Of a stretch of 64,000 bases of DNA, positions 17,496 through 26,459 are shown one piece after another. The translations under genes and the position numbers were made by a program. How positions within the stretch are numbered: the first letter of the stretch is position 1; the number at the start of each line of letters is the position of its first letter. Source of the stretch: Paralteromonas sediminis (GTDB lineage: Bacteria; Pseudomonadota; Gammaproteobacteria; Enterobacterales; Alteromonadaceae); contig NZ_RPOK01000001.1 in assembly GCF_003820355.1 (NCBI RefSeq), forward strand, positions 150,847 to 214,846. Direction: 5' to 3'. The notes under the pieces are model-generated. The model made no database searches. It worked only from the letters and a program-made list of their open reading frames with translations, and was not told where the DNA came from.

Positions 17496-18809
17496 ATGAT
17501 TACGCAAGAAGAATATGTCACTCGCCAATCTCGTTTATTGGCTAAATGTTTGCCCAATAGCATTCTTATTATTCGCAGTGCGTCTGAGTTGACTCGCAGC
17601 AGAGATACAGAGTTTCCATTCAGGCAGGACAGCGACTTTTTTTACCTGACGGGTTTTAACGAGCCCGACAGCTGGTTAATTTTGTCTAATCGCAACGATA
17701 CAGACGCGCCGTTTCGTGCCATGTCAGTCAGGCCTACCGACAGGCATGCTGAAATTTGGCATGGGCGTCGACTGGGTGTAGATAGGGCTCAGGAATCGTT
17801 TATGTTGGATATGTGCTTTTCCAATGATGACCTTCCTGAAGCTTTGCTAACGTTGGTAGATGGCCACGAGCATGTGTATCTCTCATTGGGGCATCACCCC
17901 CAAAGTGATGAACTGGTGCCCGACGTTGTCGCCCAACTCAAAGCGTCTAGAACGGCAGTCGCACCCACAGCGTTTATTGACTGGCAGCCGATTGTACATG
18001 AGATGCGCTTGTTTAAGTCCTGTGCTGAAATTGCCATTATGAAACAAGCCGCAAAGATTTCTGTTGAGGCGCATAAGCGTGCGATGACCGCTTCACAACC
18101 GGGTAAATTTGAGTACCAGTTGGCGGCAGATATGCACCATACATTTGCTTCGCAAGGTGCGCTGGCGCCTGCCTACAACACAATAGTCGGAAGCGGTGAA
18201 AACGCCTGTATTTTGCACTACACAGAAAACCGCGATGCGATGAAAGACGGTGACTTGGTACTCATTGATGCGGGCGCAGAGCTCGACGGCTATGCCAGCG
18301 ATATCACCCGCACGTTCCCGATAAATGGAACGTTTAGTAAAGCACAGAAAGCCCTGTACGAGCTGGTACTGCAATCGCAGGAAAGCGCTCTGTCACTGCT
18401 GGTTGCTGGCAACACTATTAACGACGCGAATGAAGAGGTTGTAGAGATTTTGACCACAGGACTTGTTGAACTGGGTATTCTGTCTGGAGAGGTCAATCAA
18501 CTCATTGCAGATAAAGCTTATCGACGCTTTTACATGCACGGACTTGGCCATTGGCTAGGTCTGGATGTTCACGATGTGGGCGACTACAAGTCACAAGGTA
18601 AAGACAGACCTCTGCAACCAGGTATGGTATTAACGGTAGAGCCCGGCCTGTATATTCCTGATGAAGAAGACATTCCCGATGAATACCGCGGTATTGGCAT
18701 AAGAATAGAAGACAACATTGTTATTACCGCAAACGGCAATGACATCATCACTGAGGATGCGCCGAAAACGATTGCTGCAATAGAAAGCCTTATGCAGGGC
18801 TCTGAATGA
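17496..18809 (+). CDS. pepP: Xaa-Pro aminopeptidase P
   Basis: It removes N-terminal residues preceding proline, using a dinuclear Mn centre. The 437-residue protein (E. coli 441) has the N-terminal AMP_N domain (RQSRLLAKCLPNSILII, PFRQDSDFFYLTGFNEPD) and the M24 pita-bread domain. All metal ligands are visible: the Asp of LIDAGAELDGYASDITRTF (two), His of HGLGHWLGLDVHDVG, Glu of LTVEPGLYIP and Glu of IRIEDNIVIT. It overlaps ubiH by four bases (ATGA), indicating translational coupling. Its position before ubiH and ubiI is conserved in gammaproteobacteria. Confidence 0.96.
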   Translation: MITQEEYVTRQSRLLAKCLPNSILIIRSASELTRSRDTEFPFRQDSDFFYLTGFNEPDSWLILSNRNDTDAPFRAMSVRPTDRHAEIWHGRRLGVDRAQESFMLDMCFSNDDLPEALLTLVDGHEHVYLSLGHHPQSDELVPDVVAQLKASRTAVAPTAFIDWQPIVHEMRLFKSCAEIAIMKQAAKISVEAHKRAMTASQPGKFEYQLAADMHHTFASQGALAPAYNTIVGSGENACILHYTENRDAMKDGDLVLIDAGAELDGYASDITRTFPINGTFSKAQKALYELVLQSQESALSLLVAGNTINDANEEVVEILTTGLVELGILSGEVNQLIADKAYRRFYMHGLGHWLGLDVHDVGDYKSQGKDRPLQPGMVLTVEPGLYIPDEEDIPDEYRGIGIRIEDNIVITANGNDIITEDAPKTIAAIESLMQGSE

Positions 18810-20002
18810 GCCAGGGCCTGCAAAACTATGATATAGCCATTATTGGCGGAGGAGCCACTGGATGTGCCATGGCCCTTGGACTGCAGCGTCATACCCGCTT
18901 AAATGTAGTATTGATTGATGCCGGTGAACCCCCTAATCCTCATAGTGAACAAGCCGGTTTTGACCAACGAACCATCGCTCTTTCTGATCAAAGCTTACGC
19001 ATTCTGCAAGCACTCGGATGTAGTCTGAATAAGATGGTTAGCGCACCCATTGAACATATTCACGTTAGTGATAAAGGGCATGCTGGTCAGGTGTTGCTTC
19101 ACGCAAACGACTATGGCATCGAAGCGTTTGGTTTGGTGGTGTCGTTGGCACAATTGGGTCAGCAGCTTTATCAATCACTCGATCTTACTGCTGATCGCCT
19201 GACCTACCTGAACAGAACTGAGGTTACAGAGATAGTGCGTACTCAGGAACATTGCCAATTCACATTAAGTAGCGGCAAGACGCTAACTAGTAAGTTACTG
19301 ATTATGGCTGATGGTGGTCGTTCAACTCTGGCTGAGCAGTTAGGCTTTAGGCGAACGCACAATCATTATGAACAAACGGCTATCACGCTTTCTCTGGAGA
19401 CCAGTGAGCCGCACAGAGGGTGGGCGTATGAACGCTTTACTGATTCTGGGCCTTTGGCTTTATTGCCGCTAGAATCACACCGGTTTGGTGTGGTGTGGAC
19501 AGTCCTCTCTGATGAGGCAGAGTATTGGTTAACGCAAAGCGATAAGCAGGTTATCAATCATCTTCAGGCGCAATTTGGGTATCGCTGCGGGATGATTAAA
19601 CGCATCAGTGAGAGAGCCTCTTATCCACTGGCGCTTCGTCAACTGGACTCGGTGTTTCAACACCGTTGTGTGGCAATAGGCAATGCAGCACAAACTTTAC
19701 ATCCTATTGCGGGGCAGGGCGTGAATTTAGGGTTTCGCGATGTGAGTGACTTGTTGTCAGTGGTAAAGGAACATGCCCAGGACGCTGGCCTATACAGTGT
19801 TCTTCGGGCGTACCAGCAAAAACGTCATGTCGACAAAACTCGCACTGTATTTATGACCGATGCGTTAGTGCGCCTTTTCTCGAATCAACATTTACCGCTG
19901 GTCATGGGCCGCAATATTGGTCTGACCGGGCTGAACTTCCTGCCAAATGCAAAAAAAGCATTTGCGCACAACGCTATGGGTAAATCACATGCAGCACTTT
20001 GA
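18806..20002 (+). CDS. ubiH: Ubiquinone biosynthesis monooxygenase UbiH
   Basis: It is an FAD-dependent hydroxylase of the ubiquinone pathway, acting at C-6 of the benzene ring in E. coli (2-octaprenyl-6-methoxyphenol hydroxylase). The 398-residue protein shows the GGGATGCAMALGLQRH FAD-binding fold, the DGGRSTLAEQLGF motif, and GNAAQTLHPIAGQGVNLGFRDV. It starts inside the pepP stop and its own end overlaps the start of the paralogue ubiI by 14 bases. The assignment as UbiH rather than UbiI is from gene order, which matches E. coli. Confidence 0.93.
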   Translation: MSQGLQNYDIAIIGGGATGCAMALGLQRHTRLNVVLIDAGEPPNPHSEQAGFDQRTIALSDQSLRILQALGCSLNKMVSAPIEHIHVSDKGHAGQVLLHANDYGIEAFGLVVSLAQLGQQLYQSLDLTADRLTYLNRTEVTEIVRTQEHCQFTLSSGKTLTSKLLIMADGGRSTLAEQLGFRRTHNHYEQTAITLSLETSEPHRGWAYERFTDSGPLALLPLESHRFGVVWTVLSDEAEYWLTQSDKQVINHLQAQFGYRCGMIKRISERASYPLALRQLDSVFQHRCVAIGNAAQTLHPIAGQGVNLGFRDVSDLLSVVKEHAQDAGLYSVLRAYQQKRHVDKTRTVFMTDALVRLFSNQHLPLVMGRNIGLTGLNFLPNAKKAFAHNAMGKSHAAL

Positions 20003-21134
20003 TATTAGTATTGTGGGTGCCGGTATGGTTGGCTTGGCCCTGGCTCGCGCGCTCGCGCCACTGAACAAACGCATTGCACTTATTGGGGCTGAACCTTTGA
20101 CTCAATCGCTGCCTACTGAGCCCACGCTTCGGGTGTCAGCAATCAATTTACACAACCAAAGTCAGCTTGAAGCGCTCAATGTTTGGCAGCATCTAGACAC
20201 TACCCGTACATGCACTTATGACGATATGTTGGTATGGGAAGCGCGCAGTTTTGGTAAAATTACGTTTACTGCCAGTGAAGCAAATGCAAGTCATTTGGGT
20301 ACCATTGTGGAAAACCAAGCACTGGTAAATGCACTGGCAAAAGAAGTGTTAACACAGAGTAATGTGCAGGTGTTTGACGCTGTTAGTATTGACAAGCTGT
20401 CGCTGGGTGAAAAGCAGCATGCGATTGTGTTGAGTGACGAACAAATGCTGTCGACCGATTTTATTGTTGGAGCAGACGGTGGCCAGTCTCTGGTTCGAAA
20501 AATCGCCAATTTTCCACTGACGTTTCGCGATTATGGCCAGCAGGCCATAGTGGCAACCATCAAGACTACTTTACCCCATGAAAACTGTGCCCGACAGGTA
20601 TTTACCGAACATGGTCCGCTGGCGTTGTTACCTTTGGGCGACCCGCATTTATGCTCTATTGTCTGGTCTCAAACCACTAAAGTTAGTGAAGCACTGCTGG
20701 TACTGGACGAAGACGCGTTTAACAAGGCCCTTATGGTAACCAGTGATCAGGTGTTAGGTAAGATTCGCCTTGCCAGTGAAAGAAGGGCGTTTCCGCTAAA
20801 AATGCAGTACGCACGCAAATGGCTCGACAATAATCTGGTGCTGTGTGGCGATGCTGCGCATACCATTCACCCTTTGGCTGGACAGGGCGTCAATCTCGGT
20901 TTTGGTGACGTGTGGCATTTGGCCGATTATTTGCTACAAAACGGCGATCTTCGCCAGTACGAACGTTCACGCAAAACCCATGCAGTAAAGACTATTGCTG
21001 CAATGGAAGGCTTCCATCAGCTCTTTACAGGCAGTCATCCGCTTAAAAAGCTTATTCGCAGCAGTGGTTTGTCATTAGTGAACAAGCAAGATCTATTGAA
21101 AGGGTCGCTGTTGTCACAAGCGTTAGGGGTGTAG
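19989..21134 (+). CDS. ubiI: Ubiquinone biosynthesis C-5 hydroxylase UbiI-like
   Basis: This second FAD monooxygenase of ubiquinone synthesis belongs to the C-5 hydroxylase (formerly VisC) group. I place the start at 19989 (MQHFDISIVGAGMVGLALARAL), so that the flavin-binding fold begins at once. The frame remains open 42 bases further upstream inside ubiH. The 381-residue product carries GADGGQSLVRK and CGDAAHTIHPLAGQGVNLGFGDV. It overlaps ubiH by 14 bases. The 207 bases downstream hold no gene that I can support, only an imperfect inverted repeat near 21305-21345 that could terminate the convergent genes. Confidence 0.92.
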   Translation: MQHFDISIVGAGMVGLALARALAPLNKRIALIGAEPLTQSLPTEPTLRVSAINLHNQSQLEALNVWQHLDTTRTCTYDDMLVWEARSFGKITFTASEANASHLGTIVENQALVNALAKEVLTQSNVQVFDAVSIDKLSLGEKQHAIVLSDEQMLSTDFIVGADGGQSLVRKIANFPLTFRDYGQQAIVATIKTTLPHENCARQVFTEHGPLALLPLGDPHLCSIVWSQTTKVSEALLVLDEDAFNKALMVTSDQVLGKIRLASERRAFPLKMQYARKWLDNNLVLCGDAAHTIHPLAGQGVNLGFGDVWHLADYLLQNGDLRQYERSRKTHAVKTIAAMEGFHQLFTGSHPLKKLIRSSGLSLVNKQDLLKGSLLSQALGV

Positions 21135-21341
21135 CGCCGCCACCATAACTACCTACTTGGTTAATTCAATGATAGACACAATAGGCTCTTGGGTAACTGT
21201 AGCAACGCCGGTATCAGTTGATGACCAATTTGATAGAAGGGTCAAGTTTAGCAAGCCGTGCAGATGATGGGTGTACTACGCTGACTATTAATCACGCGGT
21301 AGAGAAAACACCTGTAGCATGCTGGTAAAGCGTGTTTCTGG

Positions 21342-22088
21342 TTATTTGTCTCGCATTTGGATAAGAATGTGAAACTGATTGATATACTCAAGCTCCCTGA
21401 AACTGGGTGGCGCAGTTTGTGTCATGGATGACGTAAGCGCGTTAAACCAACTCTGGCGTTGCATGTCTTCCAGTATGGTGTTGTTGGCGCCTACCTCGAT
21501 ATCAAAACCTCGGATCTCGCAAAATGTGGTTTTGCAGATCACGGCATCCAGTTTTACGTGATGACCCAATTCATGCAGTGTGTAAAAGTCTTGGATTTGA
21601 TTTTCAAAGTAGGGCGCCCAAGATTCATCGCGTTTATCCCTGATGTATTTTGCGAAGAATGTTTTAATTGAAAATTCGTGGCTGAGCATGGCACTTTTAA
21701 ACGGCTCTGGAAGATTATTGTGGATGATACTGTTGTCAAAAGAATCTGGCTGCTGCAACCCCGCTTCTTGCATAAGAGCATAAGCTTCGTCTATTTTCCG
21801 GTAAGCGTTTTGCAATTGTCCTTTCACAACAAGCAACTGTGCATTTAATTGTTCTATCTTTTCGTTTTCCTCGAGCGCTCCAGAATCCTCGTGATTTTCA
21901 GACATCACATCTTGGATACAGGATTTGGTAATAGCGGGAGGCGCAATGTTGGCATGAGATGGGGACTGCGATACATGTTGAGTTGCAATAGGTAAAGGCT
22001 CGAGGTGCGATGAAAAACTCCATCTACCCGCAAAGAATGCTGCAGTTATGGCACACAGTGCGACCAATGTCAGACTGATTTTGTTCAT
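21342..22088 (-). CDS. Hypothetical membrane-anchored coiled-coil protein
   Basis: I do not recognise this family. I choose the ATG at 22088 (MNKISLTLVALCAITAAFF) because AAGGAAG precedes it by 5 bases; a longer frame extends to 22124. The 248-residue product has an N-terminal membrane segment (about residues 4-22), a Ser/Pro-rich stretch, a coiled coil (about residues 75-110: EENEKIEQLNAQLLVVKGQLQ), and a C-terminal domain of about 100 residues. The last contains two cysteines close together (VICKTTFCEIRG) that could form a periplasmic disulphide. It is a single gene, convergent with ubiI and divergent from the M24 peptidase. Confidence 0.65.
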   Translation of the reverse strand: MNKISLTLVALCAITAAFFAGRWSFSSHLEPLPIATQHVSQSPSHANIAPPAITKSCIQDVMSENHEDSGALEENEKIEQLNAQLLVVKGQLQNAYRKIDEAYALMQEAGLQQPDSFDNSIIHNNLPEPFKSAMLSHEFSIKTFFAKYIRDKRDESWAPYFENQIQDFYTLHELGHHVKLDAVICKTTFCEIRGFDIEVGANNTILEDMQRQSWFNALTSSMTQTAPPSFRELEYINQFHILIQMRDK

Positions 22089-22247
22089 TATACTTCCTTG
22101 TACACTTTGATATCGACACACCAAAATTAACGGTTGTAGTTAGATTCGTCAATCCATAGCATCGTATGCAACAGCCAGTTTGAACTGTTATCTTGCTTAT
22201 TTGGCATGTACTCTTTAACTTCACGGAATTTTGCAGGTTGCATAATA

Positions 22248-23525
22248 ATGAATAAAAGAACGTTCCTGAAACTCTCAGCCCTAGGAATGGCGGCGGCTTC
22301 TGTACCTACAGTTGCTTTGTCGGCACCGGTAGCGAAAAAAGACAGTAAATTGCCGGCAGTCGATATGAATGTCTCACCGATCTCTGTAAAAGAGAGGTTA
22401 GGACGTATCCAAAAAGCGCAAGCAGTAATGGCCGAGCAAGACATTAGTGCCATAGTGCTAGAGCCTGGTCCTGCGATGGACTATTTTACTGGCATTCAGT
22501 GGTGGCGCAGTGAACGGCTGGTTTCTGTGGTGATCCCCCGACAAGGTGACATCGCCATTATCTGCCCTTTCTTTGAAGAATCCAGCATCAGAGAGCTACT
22601 CGTATTTGGTGACGATGTTAGATTATGGCAGGAAGACGAAAACCCGTATCAGCGGGTAAAAGAAGTGTTAGCTGATAGGGGAGTTAACAGCGGTAAGTTA
22701 GGCTTTGAGAGCAGCGTGAGGTTTTTCGTTCTCGACGGCATTATGTCGCTATTGCCTACTATGTCATACACCAGCGCAGAGCCCGTGACGCTAGCCTGTA
22801 GAATGTTTAAATCGCCACATGAAATTGCCCTGATGCACAAAGCCAGTGAGGTTACTCTTCGTGCTTATGAGTATTTATATAGTGTACTTGAAGCAGGCAT
22901 GACCCAAGCGGATGTGAAAAGTGTGTTGGTATCTACTCAGAGTGCGCTAGGAGGTGGCGGGGCTTGGGGTATGGCCTTGTTTGACGAAGCAAGTGCTTAC
23001 CCACACGGTACAAAAAAATCGCATACCTTGAAAGAAGGATCGATCATATTAATGGATTGTGGTTGTAACGTGCATGGCTATCGCTCTGATATAAGCAGAA
23101 CTTTGGTGTTTGGTGAACCCAGCAAACAACATCGTCGGGTGTGGGATACCGTCAGGCAAGGGCAGCAAATTGCCTTTGAGGCCGCTCAGGTCGGTACGCC
23201 CGCAGGCCGCATTGATGATTTGGTCAGGCAATTTTACGAAAGAAGTGGGTTTGGCCCAGATTACAAACTACCCGGTTTGTCGCACAGAACAGGCCATGGA
23301 ATTGGTATGGAGGGCCATGAGCCCATCAATTTTGTAAGGGGAGAAAAGACCAAGCTTGCTAAAGGCATGTGCTTGTCAAATGAGCCGGGTATTTATCTTC
23401 CGGGCGAGTTTGGCGTAAGGATAGAAGACTGTATCTACATGGGGGAACGTCAGGCACATTGGTTTACCGAACCGCCCGTTTCCATTGACCAACCACTTGG
23501 AAAACTTGCGACGTTAAAGGTGTAA
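22248..23525 (+). CDS. Exported M24 family metallopeptidase (Xaa-Pro dipeptidase-like)
   Basis: The product is a pita-bread peptidase predicted to act outside the cytoplasm. I place the start at 22248 (MNKRTFLKLSALGMAAASVPTVALSA); the N terminus is a signal peptide with a Tat-like KRTFLK motif, although only one Arg is present. The mature domain has an AMP_N-type half and the M24 catalytic half. All five metal ligands are kept: two Asp in MDCGCNVHGYRSDISRT, His in HGIGMEGHEP, Glu in NEPGIYLP and Glu in RIEDCIYM. Length is 425 residues. It is a second M24 enzyme besides pepP, 4 kb away. The next gene follows after 22 bases. Confidence 0.87.
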   Translation: MNKRTFLKLSALGMAAASVPTVALSAPVAKKDSKLPAVDMNVSPISVKERLGRIQKAQAVMAEQDISAIVLEPGPAMDYFTGIQWWRSERLVSVVIPRQGDIAIICPFFEESSIRELLVFGDDVRLWQEDENPYQRVKEVLADRGVNSGKLGFESSVRFFVLDGIMSLLPTMSYTSAEPVTLACRMFKSPHEIALMHKASEVTLRAYEYLYSVLEAGMTQADVKSVLVSTQSALGGGGAWGMALFDEASAYPHGTKKSHTLKEGSIILMDCGCNVHGYRSDISRTLVFGEPSKQHRRVWDTVRQGQQIAFEAAQVGTPAGRIDDLVRQFYERSGFGPDYKLPGLSHRTGHGIGMEGHEPINFVRGEKTKLAKGMCLSNEPGIYLPGEFGVRIEDCIYMGERQAHWFTEPPVSIDQPLGKLATLKV

Positions 23526-23547
23526 CGGCCAGCAATCAGAGGCAAAT

Positions 23548-24234
23548 ATGGACGAACAGGGCAAGCAACAATTCAAGATGCGTGGTGAAGCCATGACGCG
23601 CATCGAGATTTTCGTGGCAGCGGCGTTTGCTTTTGCCATCACTATGCTGATTATTTCACTGGATGACATGCCGCGAAACATGGACGAGTTTAAAATGGCC
23701 ATTAGGAATATTCCCAGCTTTCTGATGAGCAGTGCTCTCATTATTTATGTGTGGCATATTCATGCTAACTGGTCACGTCATTACGGCCTGGAAGATCGTA
23801 TGACTGTGTTTCTTAGCAGTGTGTTGATTTGCATAGTCCTGATTTTCATGTACCCGCTAAGACTGATGATGCAGGGGTTGTTTTTTATAGTGTCTGACGG
23901 CTACTTTCCGTTGGGTATAGAACTTGATGGCTATGACAATTTAAGAATGATGTTTTTGTTCTATGCTATCGGCTTCTTGGCGTTAACGGTGAACTTTTGG
24001 GCCCTGTATGCTTATGCCCGACATTTACGTGTAAAGTTGGCTCTCAGCGAACTTGAGCTCAAGTATACCCGCGAGAACGAGATTAGCTGGTTGCTCAACT
24101 GTGTTATTAGTGCGGCTGTGATTACGGTAATGGTGTTCATTCCTGACAACCTGCTCATCTATTCGCCGCACCTTTTCTTTCTGCTATTCACGACCAGCTA
24201 TATCGTTAAAAAACTGAATGTGATTAAGGCTTAA
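23548..24234 (+). CDS. TMEM175/DUF1211-like membrane protein lacking the FSD motif
   Basis: The 228-residue protein has about six membrane segments and the TMEM175 (DUF1211) layout of small potassium channels. The N-terminal segment RIEIFVAAAFAFAITMLII aligns with the family signature RxEAFSDGVFAIAITLL, and VWHIHANW aligns with the conserved W/H segment. The signature FSD is replaced by FVA here, and its Ser and Asp normally help to form the channel gate and fold. Either the channel has altered gating or the protein has another role. It starts 22 bases after the M24 gene, so the two may be co-transcribed. Its stop overlaps the convergent elbB stop by four bases. Confidence 0.75.
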   Translation: MDEQGKQQFKMRGEAMTRIEIFVAAAFAFAITMLIISLDDMPRNMDEFKMAIRNIPSFLMSSALIIYVWHIHANWSRHYGLEDRMTVFLSSVLICIVLIFMYPLRLMMQGLFFIVSDGYFPLGIELDGYDNLRMMFLFYAIGFLALTVNFWALYAYARHLRVKLALSELELKYTRENEISWLLNCVISAAVITVMVFIPDNLLIYSPHLFFLLFTTSYIVKKLNVIKA

Positions 24235-24887
24235 TCAATAGCAGCCACCAGTTTGCTAACGATGTTGTCAATACTGGCTGCTGCTTCGGTAATATTAGCT
24301 GCCAGCATATACGCAGGTGTCGAGAATACCTTATAGGTTTCATCGTAAACCACGCCGTCTACGCTTGAATCAACATGGCTGGCACCCATAGCATTAAGCG
24401 CTTCGGCTGTACTTGCATCTGTTCCTATAGTGAGTTTCACACCCTGAGGATACACGGCAGGGATAATGGCAGGGGCGATACAGGCATAGGCCGCCGGTTT
24501 GCCAGCATCGGCAAAGGCTTTACAGGCGGCGAGTACATCTTCATTCACCTCACTGTCTTTACCATGTACTGCAAACGTGCATAGGTTCTTGGCTGCGCCA
24601 AAACCGCCCGGAAGCATAAGGGCGTCAAACTCATCTGCATTAAGCTCGGCCACATTTTGAATATCACCGCGCGCAATTCGGGCTGCTTCAACCAGCACAT
24701 TGCGTGTATCGCTTTCGTCTACTTCGCCTGTGAGGTGATTCACCACATGCAACTGGTTGATATCGGGGGCGAAACAGCTGTACTTCACACCCGCTCTTTC
24801 CAGGGCCAACAATGTTAGTACCGATTCGTGAATTTCAGCACCATCGAATACCCCAGAACCGCTTAAAATAACCGCTACCTTTTTCAT
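24231..24887 (-). CDS. elbB: ElbB, DJ-1/PfpI-superfamily glyoxalase
   Basis: The 218-residue protein matches E. coli ElbB (217 residues) over its full length: VAVILSGSGVFDGAEIHESVLTLL, NHLTGE, TRNVLVEAARIARG, MLPGGFGAAKNL, ACIAPAIIPAVY with the nucleophile Cys, and TTPAYMLAANI-like TPAYMLA. ElbB was first named for isoprenoid synthesis ('sigma cross-reacting protein 27A'), and glyoxalase activity is reported for E. coli ElbB. The start has AAGGAGC upstream. It is followed after 21 bases by the rhodanese gene on the same side, going away from it, and converges with the TMEM175-like gene. Confidence 0.93.
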   Translation of the reverse strand: MKKVAVILSGSGVFDGAEIHESVLTLLALERAGVKYSCFAPDINQLHVVNHLTGEVDESDTRNVLVEAARIARGDIQNVAELNADEFDALMLPGGFGAAKNLCTFAVHGKDSEVNEDVLAACKAFADAGKPAAYACIAPAIIPAVYPQGVKLTIGTDASTAEALNAMGASHVDSSVDGVVYDETYKVFSTPAYMLAANITEAAASIDNIVSKLVAAID

Positions 24888-24908
24888 AAATGCTCCTTAA
24901 AAACGAAT

Positions 24909-25418
24909 TTATTGATTCCATGGCATACGTGCCATGAGCAAAGCCAGACCACAGGTGCCTGTGGCACCGGTTACAAATAATCCCACGCCCAACAATCCAG
25001 TAAACCATAACCACTGCATTGAAACCGTAGCGGCTAGCAGTGTACTAATCAATACACCCGCTCCGACTGTGAGTTGCACCTGACGGTCGAGCGTTAAGCC
25101 TTTAGGTTGCCCTTTTACTACGTGAAGCCCAGCTTCCTGCCAGCCATTGATGCCGCCTTTAAGGTTGTGAAAGCGTAAATGTGCATAACGGATTTGCAAT
25201 TGCTTAATGGCCTTTTCGGCCCGAATGCCCTTTTGACAGTACACTACCACGTCGCTGATGCCATCGGCGATCATAAACTTGTCGAGCTTGCTGAGTGCCG
25301 CCAAGGTTGAACCTTCAATGTGCGCAGTCGCGTGTTCTGCCGGTTCGCGTACATCAATGAAGAGTGTCGTCGGCTGGTTTACCAGAGAATATGTATCATG
25401 CGGAGCAATGGTATTCAC
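24909..25418 (-). CDS. Rhodanese domain protein with C-terminal membrane segments
   Basis: The 169-residue protein combines a rhodanese domain (residues 1-105) and a C-terminal DUF2892-like pair of membrane helices (VGAGVLISTLLAATVSMQW, FTGLLGVGLFVTGATGTCGLALL). The active-site loop CQKGIRAEKA contains the catalytic Cys, so a sulfurtransferase or sulfide/persulfide role at the inner membrane is plausible. In other bacteria such fusions are often controlled by nearby regulators for sulfur stress. It lies downstream of the LysR gene on the same strand (gap 35 bases), and the two could be one transcript. TGCGTAACC-type spacing before the start shows GGAGGTT, a strong ribosome binding site. Confidence 0.88.
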   Translation of the reverse strand: MNTIAPHDTYSLVNQPTTLFIDVREPAEHATAHIEGSTLAALSKLDKFMIADGISDVVVYCQKGIRAEKAIKQLQIRYAHLRFHNLKGGINGWQEAGLHVVKGQPKGLTLDRQVQLTVGAGVLISTLLAATVSMQWLWFTGLLGVGLFVTGATGTCGLALLMARMPWNQ

Positions 25419-25453
25419 TGCGCAACCTCCTTACTTTTTTTAAATCGAACTGT

Positions 25454-26317
25454 TTAGTCGCCCATCAGTCGCCGGGCCAAAAACGCGGTTAAGGTATCCA
25501 ACGCGGCCTGTTGCAGTGACGGCGCATTTTGCTGACGCTGAAACAGTCCGATATGAATGTAACCCAAAGCGGGCAAATGTTTATGCCTGAGTATTTGTAA
25601 GTTTTCAGGCACGCTGCGCTTTGCCAGTGCAGTAATGCCTAACCCTTGCTGCATGGCCACAGTCAACCCACCCAAATCCGAGTTAGTGTAGGCAATACGC
25701 CAAGGCACAGTTTGTTGTTTGAGACGGCTAATCACCCGTGAACGATAGACACATCCATCGGCGGCTAACACCAGATCAACTTGTTTAGACGTAGGTAGGT
25801 GGTTAGCGTCACCCACCCAGACTAACTGGTCACTGACCCAATGCTGGGCTTGAGCTACATTTTTGTCTTCGACCAACGCCAATACAAGGTCGTACTTATC
25901 TCGGTTTGCTTCTTCCAACAGGTTTCTGCTCAATGCAGAGGTGACATCCAGAGAGACATCAGGATATTGCAAAGCAAACTCGCCAATTAACGAAGGTAAT
26001 AGTAAAGACGCAAACTCACTGGGAATACCCAAACGTATTCGTCCTCGGAGGCCCGCGTCGCTCATATGCACAAATACCTCGTCATTCAGGGCTAACATTC
26101 GCTGGGCCTGGCTGTACAACCAGTTACCGTCTGACGTCGGAATATAACGTTGCCCCTTTTTTTCGAAAAGGCGTTTGTCTAACTGTTCTTCCAGCTTTTT
26201 TATTTGCAAGCTGATGGCCGGTTGCGAGCGACCTAAAATATCGCCAGCTTTGGCAAAGCCACCTTGTTGAATAATGGTCACGAAGGTGCGCAGTGTGTCT
26301 AAGGAAAGCTGTCTCAA
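25454..26317 (-). CDS. LysR family transcriptional regulator
   Basis: The 287-residue protein has the LysR winged helix-turn-helix at residues 1-65 (LDTLRTFVTIIQQGGFAKAGDILGRSQPAISLQIKKLEEQL) and a two-lobed effector domain. The N terminus resembles the LrhA/HexA subgroup, but the effector is not predictable. It is divergent from gcvT (142 bases between) and upstream of the rhodanese gene on its own strand. Either could be its target. The intergenic region is very AT-rich, with several T-N11-A-type half sites, and I cannot single out one. It is probably not GcvA, which is longer and differs in the helix-turn-helix. Confidence 0.88.
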   Translation of the reverse strand: MRQLSLDTLRTFVTIIQQGGFAKAGDILGRSQPAISLQIKKLEEQLDKRLFEKKGQRYIPTSDGNWLYSQAQRMLALNDEVFVHMSDAGLRGRIRLGIPSEFASLLLPSLIGEFALQYPDVSLDVTSALSRNLLEEANRDKYDLVLALVEDKNVAQAQHWVSDQLVWVGDANHLPTSKQVDLVLAADGCVYRSRVISRLKQQTVPWRIAYTNSDLGGLTVAMQQGLGITALAKRSVPENLQILRHKHLPALGYIHIGLFQRQQNAPSLQQAALDTLTAFLARRLMGD

Positions 26318-26388
26318 TTGATTTGTAAATTTAATTTAATGAGTATTAATACATAAGAATTGTAAATGTATTTATAACAATTTCAAAT

Positions 26389-26417
26389 TTGTTGTTTAGT
26401 CACACTGTTTCTATACT
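26389..26417 (+). promoter_or_regulatory. Predicted sigma-70 promoter of gcvTHP
   Basis: TTGTTG (26389-26394) and TATACT (26412-26417) are separated by exactly 17 bases, 42 bases before the gcvT start. I see no glycine riboswitch in the 142-base region, although many bacteria use one for gcvT. Regulation by a LysR protein or Lrp-type factor is more likely. Confidence 0.5.
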
Positions 26418-26459
26418 TTTGAAGTTTTTTAAATCCTACAATATCACACAGGCGACCCT

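Noticed and set aside
26318-26459. Expected glycine riboswitch upstream of gcvT
   Set aside because: The 142 bases are AT-rich, with none of the GC-rich paired cores of tandem glycine aptamers; only a promoter is visible.
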